Below, in pieces: positions 28,329 to 34,511 of a stretch of 34,511 bases of DNA. Source of the stretch: Acidobacteriota bacterium. GTDB lineage: Bacteria > Acidobacteriota > Vicinamibacteria > Vicinamibacterales > Vicinamibacteraceae. The stretch spans positions 1 to 34,511 of the forward strand of contig JADLFL010000071.1 in the NCBI GenBank assembly GCA_020845575.1, in the 5' to 3' direction. The position numbers and the translations under genes are program-made. Numbering within the stretch: position 1 is the stretch's first letter; every line of letters starts with the position of its first letter. The notes under the pieces are model-generated. The model did not search any database. It was not told the origin of the DNA and was given only the letters and a program-made list of their open reading frames with translations.

Positions 28329-29774
28329 ATGGAACCTCGCGCGCGACGATGGACCGGTGGTCCGGGCCGGATGGCGGCCACGCTGCTGATCGTCTCATTG
28401 TCGGCCCCTGCCGTGCTGGCCCAGACCGTCATCAAGCTCCCCAGGAACAAGTACACGCCGCAGCAGGACGTCGAACTCGGACGCGAAGCCGCGGCGGAAG
28501 TGCGTCAGCAGTACCCGATTATCGAGAATCAGGAGATCGACAGGTACCTCGACGCCCTTGGAGCACGGCTCGTGGCCGCGGCGCCCGCCGAGTTCAAGGA
28601 GCCCGTCTTCGAATACTCCTTCACGCCCGTGAACCTGAAGGAGATCAACGCATTCGCGCTGCCGGGCGGGCCGATGTTCGTGCACCGCGGCATGTTCGAC
28701 GCGGCGGCATCCGAAGGCGAAGTCGCCGGTGTGATGGCGCACGAACTCGCGCACGTCCTCCTGCGCCACGGCACGGCGAATGCGTCGAAGGCGCAGAATC
28801 CGTGGCTGCAACTCGGGCAGATTGCCGGCGCGATCGGCGGGGCGGTGGTCGGTGGCAGCGCCGGCGCGGCCATCGCGCAGGGCAGCCAGTTCGGTCTCGG
28901 CACGATCCTCCTGCGCTACAGCCGCGACTTCGAGAAGCAGGCCGACCTGCTGGGCGCGCAGATCATGGCGCGGGCCGGATACGACCCGCGTGCGCTCGCC
29001 AGGATGTTCGAGACGATCGCGCGCGAGTCGCGGTCGTCCGGCGGGACGCCGCAGTGGCTGAGCAGCCATCCCGATCCGGGTAATCGCACCCAGTACATCA
29101 CGCGAGAAGCCGAGGCCCTGACGATCGCGCAGCCTGCCGACGAGCGGCAATTCGGTCAGATCAAGACGGCATTCGCCACCCTGCCTGCCGCCAAGTCGAT
29201 GGGCGACCTCGCGAAGGCGTCGCCGGGGTCGGGTGGCGGCACCGGCACGGGCGCGGTCACCGCGGTCGGCACGCCGGGGCAGCCCGTGCCCGCGCCGTCG
29301 CGGCAGTACAAGGCCCTCAACGGCGGCCAGGTGTTCCAGGCCGACGTGCCGTCCAACTGGACGAGCCTGGCGTCGCGCAGCGCGATCAAGGCGGTGCCGC
29401 AGAACGGGTACGGCCAAGCCAACGGCCAGACGATCTTCACGCACGGTGTGGAATTCGGCTTGACACAGGCCGGTTCGCGCGACCTCCGTCAGGCGACGCA
29501 GTCGTGGCTCAACGCCGTGTCGCAGGGCAACCCGGGCCTGCGCATGGCCGGCAACCAGCAGTCCACGCGGATCTCCCGACGGTACGCGCTCGCCACGCCG
29601 CTGGTGAATCCGTCGCCGCTCGGCGGGCAGGAGCGCATCACCGTCTACACCACGTTCCTGGTGGACGGCACGCTGTTCTACTACCTGACCATCGCGCCGG
29701 ACGCGGAAGTGGGCACGTACGCGCCGGTGTTCCAGCGGATCGGACAGTCCATCCGCCTGGCCGAAGCGCGCTGA
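28329..29774 (+). CDS. Exported M48-family zinc metalloprotease (BepA/HtpX-like)
   Basis: The 481-residue product carries a signal peptide (cleaved near SAPAVLA-QTVIK) and an M48 peptidase domain. The zinc site HELAH is at residues 138-142, with the third ligand Glu in FEKQADLLGAQIMARAGYDP. INAFALPGGPMFVHRG precedes the active site, as in BepA/LoiP-type proteases that clear misfolded outer-membrane proteins. Residues beyond about 310 form a C-terminal domain (YKALNGGQVFQADVPSNWTSLAS...), linked by a Gly/Thr-rich spacer, in place of the TPR repeats of BepA. The frame opens at 28290, but ATG 28329 starts the signal peptide. The amidohydrolase gene follows after three bases. A periplasmic quality-control role is inferred from the family. 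Confidence 0.87.
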   Translation: MEPRARRWTGGPGRMAATLLIVSLSAPAVLAQTVIKLPRNKYTPQQDVELGREAAAEVRQQYPIIENQEIDRYLDALGARLVAAAPAEFKEPVFEYSFTPVNLKEINAFALPGGPMFVHRGMFDAAASEGEVAGVMAHELAHVLLRHGTANASKAQNPWLQLGQIAGAIGGAVVGGSAGAAIAQGSQFGLGTILLRYSRDFEKQADLLGAQIMARAGYDPRALARMFETIARESRSSGGTPQWLSSHPDPGNRTQYITREAEALTIAQPADERQFGQIKTAFATLPAAKSMGDLAKASPGSGGGTGTGAVTAVGTPGQPVPAPSRQYKALNGGQVFQADVPSNWTSLASRSAIKAVPQNGYGQANGQTIFTHGVEFGLTQAGSRDLRQATQSWLNAVSQGNPGLRMAGNQQSTRISRRYALATPLVNPSPLGGQERITVYTTFLVDGTLFYYLTIAPDAEVGTYAPVFQRIGQSIRLAEAR

Positions 29775-29777
29775 CGC

Positions 29778-31040
29778 GTGGCGGTCGTTCGCGTCAGAGC
29801 CACGTGGATCCTGCCGGTCGCGGCGCCGAAAATTCGCGACGGATGGATCGACGTCGATCCGGTCGGTCGCGAGATCCTCGCCGTCGGCACGCCCGAGGCG
29901 TTGTCGGGCAGACCGGCGGCAACGGTTGTCGATCTGCCGGGCGCGGTGATCCTGCCTGGCCTCGTCAACGCGCACACGCACCTCGAACTGTCGCATCTGG
30001 CCGGCGCCGTGCCGCCCGCGGATGACTTCGTCACCTGGGTGCGCGTGATGCTCGGCGTGCGCGCCGGCCTCTCCTCGTCCGTTGCGCATGTGGTCGAGGC
30101 GGTCGAGCGCGCCATCGCCAGCATGGAGGCGACAGGAACGGCCGCGGTGGGCGACATCGTGAACACCGACGTCGCCGTGCGGCCGCTCGGGGCGTCGACG
30201 CTGGCGGGCATCCACTGGCGCGAAGCGCTCGGCTTCACGCGCGACGCCGCGTCGCGCATCGCCGTCGAAGCGAGGCTCGGCGCCGTCCTCGCGCAGACGA
30301 TCCTGACCGAGCAGGGCAGTGGGCGCGTCGTGGCGTCACTGGCACCGCACGCGCCGTACTCGACGTCGGCACCACTCATCCAGACGCTCGCGCAGGGCTA
30401 TCTGCCTGTCTGTCCCATTTCGTCGATCCATCTTGCGGAGTCGTCCGAAGAGGTCGAATTCCTGGCCTCGGGGACGGGACCGTTCAGGGCCTTGCTCGAC
30501 GACCTCGGTGCCTGGGACGAGGGATGGACGCCACCAGGACTGTCGCCCGTGGCGTATCTCCAGCAGATTGACGCGCTGCATGCGCGTCTGCTCGCCGTAC
30601 ACGGGACGCAGGCCACGCGGGAGGATCTCGGCATCCTGGCGGCCGCCGGCGCCTCGCTCGTGCTCTGCGCGCGCAGCAATCGGTGGGTCGGCAGCGGCGT
30701 ACCGCCCGTGGCGGCGGCCGTCGACGCCGGCGTGTCCCTCGCCATCGGCACCGACAGCCTGGCCAGCGTGGAGGATCTCAATCTCTTCGCCGAACTGGCG
30801 TACCTGAGAACCGTGGCGCCCGAGGTGCCGGCGCCGACGTTGATCAGGGCGGCCACGCTCGGCGGGGCGCGGGCCCTGGGATGCGCCTCGCTCGGGCTGC
30901 TCGCACCGGGCGCGTCGAGCCGCGCGATCGTGCGCGTCCCTCCCGCCGGCGTGCGGGACGTGGAAGAATGGGTGGTGGCCGCAGCGTCGGACACGGCTGA
31001 TCTGCGATGGCTCGACGAGATTGCCGCCGCTGTCCGCTGA
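29778..31040 (+). CDS. Amidohydrolase, probable aminofutalosine deaminase (MqnX-like)
   Basis: The 420-residue protein is an amidohydrolase-superfamily deaminase. Metal ligands are His66 and His68 (VNAHTHLELSHL), a later His in APHAPYSTS, another in SSIHLAES and Asp in AIGTDSLAS. In the futalosine pathway MqnX-type enzymes deaminate aminodeoxyfutalosine, the MqnE product, to futalosine. The HTHLELSHL motif and the position just before UbiA, UbiX and UbiE homologues favour that assignment over guanine or cytosine-type deaminases. GTG 29778 begins three bases after the protease stop, and the next gene starts within 40 bases. If correct, the window holds genes for several menaquinone steps in two clusters. 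The substrate is not proven by sequence. Confidence 0.78.
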   Translation: MAVVRVRATWILPVAAPKIRDGWIDVDPVGREILAVGTPEALSGRPAATVVDLPGAVILPGLVNAHTHLELSHLAGAVPPADDFVTWVRVMLGVRAGLSSSVAHVVEAVERAIASMEATGTAAVGDIVNTDVAVRPLGASTLAGIHWREALGFTRDAASRIAVEARLGAVLAQTILTEQGSGRVVASLAPHAPYSTSAPLIQTLAQGYLPVCPISSIHLAESSEEVEFLASGTGPFRALLDDLGAWDEGWTPPGLSPVAYLQQIDALHARLLAVHGTQATREDLGILAAAGASLVLCARSNRWVGSGVPPVAAAVDAGVSLAIGTDSLASVEDLNLFAELAYLRTVAPEVPAPTLIRAATLGGARALGCASLGLLAPGASSRAIVRVPPAGVRDVEEWVVAAASDTADLRWLDEIAAAVR

Positions 31041-31079
31041 CGCGTGGCCACGAGACGCCGGCACCGAAACCTCCACGTC

Positions 31080-31937
31080 ATGTTTCTCGAACGCCTCCGC
31101 ACGTACCTCTCGTTCGTGCGCTTCAGCCACACGGTCTTCGCGCTGCCGTTCGCGCTTGTCGGAGCCCTGCTCGCGAGCCGCACCGTGCCGATGACGTGGG
31201 CGCGCGTGGGCTGGATCGTCCTGGCGATGGTGGCGGCCCGCAGCGCGGCGATGGCGTTCAACAGGCTCGTCGACGCGCGATGGGATGCGTTGAATCCGCG
31301 GACCGCCCAGCGCGAGATCCCGCGCGGCGCGATGTCGGCCCGCGAAGCCTGGCTGTTCCTCGCGGTAGCCGTCGTGGCGTTTCTGCTGGTGTGCGCGCAG
31401 ATCAGCCGCCTGTGTCTGCTGCTCGCGCCTGTCGCGCTCGCGATCGTGTGCTGGTACTCGCTCGCCAAGCGCTACACGTGGGCGACGCAGTTCTTCCTCG
31501 GCCTTGCCATGGCCGTCGCTCCCGTGGGTGGCTGGATCGCGGCAGGCGGCACGGCGTCGTGGCAGCCTGTGTGGCTCGCGATCGCGATCGGCACATGGGT
31601 CGGTGGCTTCGACGTGCTGTATGCGTGCCAGGATGTCGACTTCGATCGTGCGCACGGCCTGCGCTCGATCCCGGTGCGGTTCGGCGTGTCGCGATCCATC
31701 GCGATCTCGCGCGTGCTGCACGTGATGACGATCGCCAGCCTGGCGATTCTCGGCGTCGTGGCCGGTCTCGGGCCCGTCCATCACGGTGGTGTGGTGCTGG
31801 TGGCGGCGCTGCTCGTCTTCGAGCAGTCGCTCGTGAGCGCGTCGGACCTCTCGCAGGTGAAGCGCGCGTTCGACATGAACGGGTGGGTGGGATTGCTGTA
31901 CCTCGTCACGACAGGATTGAGTGTGTATGTCCGCTGA
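31080..31937 (+). CDS. mqnP: UbiA-family prenyltransferase, probable menaquinone MqnP
   Basis: UbiA-type enzymes attach a polyprenyl chain to an aromatic acid within the inner membrane. The 285-residue protein has about eight membrane segments and both Asp-rich motifs: NRLVDARWD (Asn61, Asp65, Asp69) and YACQDVDFD (Asp185 to Asp189). These bind the Mg-pyrophosphate of the prenyl donor. In futalosine organisms the UbiA homologue MqnP prenylates the naphthoate intermediate. ATG 31080 (MFLERLRTYLSFVRFSHTVF) fits family N-termini; GTG 31044, just after the amidohydrolase stop, would add 12 residues. The end overlaps ubiX by 11 bases. Context with UbiX, UbiE and MqnX-like genes gives the assignment. 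Confidence 0.87.
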   Translation: MFLERLRTYLSFVRFSHTVFALPFALVGALLASRTVPMTWARVGWIVLAMVAARSAAMAFNRLVDARWDALNPRTAQREIPRGAMSAREAWLFLAVAVVAFLLVCAQISRLCLLLAPVALAIVCWYSLAKRYTWATQFFLGLAMAVAPVGGWIAAGGTASWQPVWLAIAIGTWVGGFDVLYACQDVDFDRAHGLRSIPVRFGVSRSIAISRVLHVMTIASLAILGVVAGLGPVHHGGVVLVAALLVFEQSLVSASDLSQVKRAFDMNGWVGLLYLVTTGLSVYVR

Positions 31938-32556
31938 ACCATCACGCCGGATCGTCGTGGCGATCACGGGCGCCAGCGGCGCGCTCTACGCGATGCGTAC
32001 GCTCTCCGCGCTCCTGCAGCACGGTCAGCACGTGGATCTGATCGTCACCGAGTACGGGCGTCGCCTGCTCGTCGACGAGCTCGGAGCGCCGGCGCGCATC
32101 GACCGCCTGCAGTCCTATCTCGAGGAGACGTGGGGCGAAGGCGTGCGGCGCGGCGGCTGGACGCTCCACGCCAACAAGGATCTCGGGTCGCGACTGGCGA
32201 GCGGCAGTCGTGGCGCCGACGCGATGGTGATCGTCCCGTGCTCCATGAAGACGATGGCGGCGGTGGCCAACGGGCTGTCGCGATCGCTTGTCGAGCGCGC
32301 GGCAGACGTCATGCTGAAGGAGCGTCGCCAGGTGATCATCGTCCCGCGCGAGACGCCGATGAGCCTGCCGCAGCTGCGCAACATGGTGAGCTGCGCCGAA
32401 GCGGGCGCCGTGCTGCTGCCGGCGATGCCGGCGTTCTATCAACGTCCGCAGACCATTGCCGATCTCGCCGATTTCATGGCCGGACGCATCCTCTCGCTGC
32501 TGCACATCGACCACCAGCTCTATCCCGCGTGGGATCCGCCGGCGGACCGCACATGA
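31927..32556 (+). CDS. ubiX: UbiX-family flavin prenyltransferase
   Basis: UbiX prenylates FMN to make the cofactor for UbiD-type decarboxylases; in futalosine-type menaquinone synthesis a UbiX/UbiD pair decarboxylates the prenylated naphthoate. The 209-residue protein has the flavodoxin-like features VVAITGASGALYAMRTL, the serine-rich VIVPCSMKTMAAVANG loop and ADVMLKERRQVIIVPRETPMS with LPQLRNM. ATG 31927 overlaps the UbiA gene stop, and an upstream GTG (31921) would add two residues. Translation is coupled to ubiE by ATGA. No ubiD lies in the window, so the decarboxylase must be elsewhere. Known family function is firm; the menaquinone role is inferred from position. Confidence 0.93.
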   Translation: MSAEPSRRIVVAITGASGALYAMRTLSALLQHGQHVDLIVTEYGRRLLVDELGAPARIDRLQSYLEETWGEGVRRGGWTLHANKDLGSRLASGSRGADAMVIVPCSMKTMAAVANGLSRSLVERAADVMLKERRQVIIVPRETPMSLPQLRNMVSCAEAGAVLLPAMPAFYQRPQTIADLADFMAGRILSLLHIDHQLYPAWDPPADRT

Positions 32557-33308
32557 CGACGATCGGCCCGGAGCAGACGTACGGGGGCGTGAGCCCCGAC
32601 ACGGGGAAGGCGCCCGCGAAGATCGCGGGCATGTTCGACGCCATCGCCGGCAGGTACGATCTGCTGAACCACGTATTGAGCGGCGGCCAGGATCTCTACT
32701 GGCGCTGGCGCGCCGTGCGCCGGCTCCGCCTCACGGGCCGCGAGCGGGTGCTCGATCTGTGTACGGGCACGTGCGACGTCGCGCGCAGCATGGTGAAGCG
32801 GGGACTCGCCAGCCGCGTGCTGGGGATCGACTTCTCCGGCGAGATGCTGCGCGTGGGGCAGCGCAAGCTGCGCGCCGAAGGTCGTGATGGCGTGATCCGG
32901 TTGCTTCAGGGTGACGCGATGCGTCTGCCCGTCGCCTCCGGTTCGATGGATGCGGTGACCATCGCGTTCGGTATCCGCAACGTCCAGGACGCCCCAACGG
33001 CCCTGCACGAAGTGGCGCGCGTGCTGAAGGCTGGCGGCCGCCTCGCGATTCTCGAGTTCTCGACGCCGCGTCAGCCCGTCATCAGGGCCGCCTACCTGTG
33101 GTACTTCCGGAACGTGCTGCCCAGGCTGGGGCGCCTGATTTCGCGCCATGGCGAGGCGTACGCCTACCTGCCCGCGTCCGTGGAGAGCTTCACGCCGCCG
33201 GAGCGATTCGTGGCCGACATGCAGGCGGCGGGGCTGATTCGGTGCCAGGCCGTCCCTTTGACCCTGGGCGTCGTCTATCTGTACGTCGCGGAGCGGCCTG
33301 CGCAGTAG
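32553..33308 (+). CDS. ubiE: Demethylmenaquinone methyltransferase UbiE/MenG
   Basis: MenG/UbiE carries out the last menaquinone step, C-methylation of demethylmenaquinone with S-adenosylmethionine. The 251-residue protein has the family sequence FDAIAGRYDLLNHVLSGGQDLYWR, the SAM motif VLDLCTGTCDVA, VLGIDFSGEML, VTIAFGIRNVQD and LKAGGRLAILEFSTP. A cysteine replaces the usual last glycine of the SAM loop (GTC rather than GTG at protein level); this is noticeable but probably tolerated. The C-terminus (YLPASVESFTPPERF) is typical. ATG 32553 overlaps the ubiX stop by ATGA; longer upstream readings in this frame are not coding. It closes the menaquinone cluster. Confidence 0.94.
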   Translation: MTTIGPEQTYGGVSPDTGKAPAKIAGMFDAIAGRYDLLNHVLSGGQDLYWRWRAVRRLRLTGRERVLDLCTGTCDVARSMVKRGLASRVLGIDFSGEMLRVGQRKLRAEGRDGVIRLLQGDAMRLPVASGSMDAVTIAFGIRNVQDAPTALHEVARVLKAGGRLAILEFSTPRQPVIRAAYLWYFRNVLPRLGRLISRHGEAYAYLPASVESFTPPERFVADMQAAGLIRCQAVPLTLGVVYLYVAERPAQ

Positions 33309-33334
33309 TGTGGTCTGCGGTCTCCGGCACCCCC

Positions 33335-33340
33335 TATACT
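33335..33340 (+). promoter_or_regulatory. Candidate -10 box (TATACT) upstream of the TonB/TolA-like gene
   Basis: TATACT matches the -10 consensus in five of six bases and ends 12 bases before ATG 33353. No good -35 box or Shine-Dalgarno sequence is seen. Transcription would start only about five bases before the start codon. Confidence 0.45.
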
Positions 33341-33352
33341 TGACCCTGCCGG

Positions 33353-34435
33353 ATGTTCATCGATCTCGAGGACCACCGACCCGAACCGCCGACCATGGAT
33401 TCGGCCATGTCACGGCGCGAGGCCGTGATGATGTCGGTGTTCCTGCACGCGGCCATCTTCGCGCTCTTTCTGTTTGGCCCCCGGCTCCCGTTCATCAAGC
33501 AGTATCTGGCCCAGCAGGCTGCGGTGCAGCAGGCCGAGCAGGAGCGGTTGCAGGCGCTGGCGCAGCAACAGCGACAGCAGCAGCCGCGCTTCGTCTTCGT
33601 GCAGCCGAGGGTCGACATGCGGGCCGAGAGGCCGCGGGATACGGCGTCGCTGGCCGATCAGGACCGCGTGGCGCAGACGATGGAACGCGCGCCGAACGCC
33701 ACCAACAGCCAGCCCTTGTCGCGTGGCAATTCGCTGGAGTTCGTCGAGCGCCAGTCGCAGCGCGATCTCGCGCGTGGGCGCGGCCCCGCACCCGAACCAT
33801 CGGATGCCTTGCGTGAGGCGCAGGCGCAGCAGGCGCGCGCCGCGCAGCCCGCGCCACCGCAGAATCAGCCGACACCCGCGTCGCAGGCCGCCACCGACCA
33901 GGGGCTGAACGTGCGCGACGGCCAGTCGGGCCTGCTCGCCCGTGGCGACACAGGGATCGTGGCCAATCCGCAGGCGCGTACCTCGCCTGCCGCCGCGAGC
34001 GCTGCCGCGCGACCGCCCGGCGGGTCGCTCGGCCAGGCGCTGCGCAACCTCGAGAAGTACGTCCAGAACGAGGCGTTCAACAACCCCGACGGCGGCAATT
34101 CGCCATTCGGACCCTATATCCAGTTCGACACTAAGGGCGTCGAGTTCGGGCCGTTGATCCGGCGGTTCGTGGCGCAGATCAAGCGCAACTGGCTGATTCC
34201 CGAAGCCGCGATGATGATGAAGGGCCACGTGGTGATCACGTTCAACGTCCACAAGGACGGGCGGATCACCGATGTGATGGTGAAGCAGCCGTCTGGCATC
34301 GACGCGTTCGACCGCGCCGCGGCCAACTCGTTGCAATGGTCGAATCCGACAACGCCGCTGCCGCCGGAGTACCCGTCGCCCACGGCGTTCTTCACGGTCA
34401 CGTTCTACTACAACGAACAGCCACCGTCGCAGTAG
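33353..34435 (+). CDS. TonB/TolA-like envelope-spanning protein
   Basis: The 360-residue product has a short cytoplasmic start, one membrane anchor (VMMSVFLHAAIFALFLFGP, about residues 26-44) and a long Gln/Ala/Arg/Pro-rich periplasmic part. The latter contains a Gln-rich helical stretch (about residues 50-85) and low-complexity Ala-Pro segments. The C-terminus from about residue 255 is a TonB_C-type domain (IKRNWLIPEAAMMMKGHVVITFNVHKDGRITDVMVKQPSG then FDRAA and ANSLQWSNPTTPLP). Such proteins transmit proton-motive-force energy from ExbBD/TolQR to the outer membrane. No exbB/exbD or tolQR genes are nearby, and TonB versus TolA cannot be decided. ATG 33353 is used; ATG 33395 is a good alternative. 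Confidence 0.82.
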   Translation: MFIDLEDHRPEPPTMDSAMSRREAVMMSVFLHAAIFALFLFGPRLPFIKQYLAQQAAVQQAEQERLQALAQQQRQQQPRFVFVQPRVDMRAERPRDTASLADQDRVAQTMERAPNATNSQPLSRGNSLEFVERQSQRDLARGRGPAPEPSDALREAQAQQARAAQPAPPQNQPTPASQAATDQGLNVRDGQSGLLARGDTGIVANPQARTSPAAASAAARPPGGSLGQALRNLEKYVQNEAFNNPDGGNSPFGPYIQFDTKGVEFGPLIRRFVAQIKRNWLIPEAAMMMKGHVVITFNVHKDGRITDVMVKQPSGIDAFDRAAANSLQWSNPTTPLPPEYPSPTAFFTVTFYYNEQPPSQ

Positions 34436-34441
34436 GGGCGG

Positions 34442-34511
34442 ATGGCCATACGCCCCGCCGATCGCACAGAACAACAGCCCCTCCACGGCGCTCCCTCAGG
34501 CCGCCCGCGGC
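34442..34511 (+). CDS. Possible start of a further gene, cut by window edge
   Basis: From ATG 34442, six bases after the TonB/TolA-like stop, the frame stays open to the window edge (23 codons: MAIRPADRTEQQPLHGAPSG then RPR). GGGGCGG just upstream could serve as a ribosome site. The piece is too short to identify, and chance openness is likely at this GC content. Confidence 0.25.
   Translation, partial: MAIRPADRTEQQPLHGAPSGRPR

Overview
The window looks like chromosomal DNA of a high-GC, LPS-bearing Gram-negative bacterium that makes menaquinone by the futalosine route. My best guess is an acidobacterium related to Vicinamibacteria/Luteitalea. This is inferred from gene content and style (BamA, Skp, lipid A enzymes, MqnA/MqnC, a cyclic glucan synthase and many secreted hydrolases, all with G/C at third codon positions). 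I could not test it by phylogeny.

Layout. (1) Bases 1-9335, all forward: an envelope and menaquinone block. It holds the 3' part of bamA, skp/ompH, a single gene fusing FabZ to LpxA, lpxI, a Gfo/Idh oxidoreductase, a MqnE-like protein without the radical-SAM cysteines, mqnA and mqnC. From lpxI to mqnC every gene overlaps the next by 4-8 bases, so lipid A and menaquinone functions are probably translated from one message. lpxD and lpxB, the usual neighbours, are absent. (2) 9354-11572, forward: a NanM-like kelch protein and a secreted sialidase. (3) 11687-13138, reverse: a cysteine-rich zinc-ribbon protein of unknown function and a Tat-exported TIM-barrel protein. (4) 13200-16315, forward: a serine beta-lactamase-fold hydrolase overlapping an exported nucleotide-pyrophosphatase/phosphodiesterase-type protein. 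(5) 16316-19336: an unstable island. It contains a HigB toxin with a truncated HigA, a metallo-beta-lactamase-fold gene broken by frameshifts and cut off at its 3' end, a dead IS630-family element, a HigA fragment and one intact higBA pair with an operator palindrome. (6) 19603-28167, forward: one giant cyclic beta-1,2-glucan synthase gene (about 2850 codons), bracketed by a perfect 30-base palindrome and a 23-base-arm inverted repeat. (7) 28329-33308, forward: an exported M48 metalloprotease, then an aminofutalosine-deaminase-like amidohydrolase, a UbiA prenyltransferase, a UbiX flavin prenyltransferase and the UbiE/MenG methyltransferase, which form a second menaquinone cluster. (8) 33353-34435: a TonB/TolA-like envelope protein, followed by the possible start of another gene.

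Most notable are the FabZ-LpxA fusion, the cysteine-less MqnE-like protein (which also carries two 7-base tandem arrays), the pile-up of three HigBA-type modules around a decayed insertion sequence, and -10-like hexamers lying 6-12 bases upstream of several operon-first start codons, which suggests leaderless or nearly leaderless transcripts. I saw no tRNA, rRNA, CRISPR array or phage genes.
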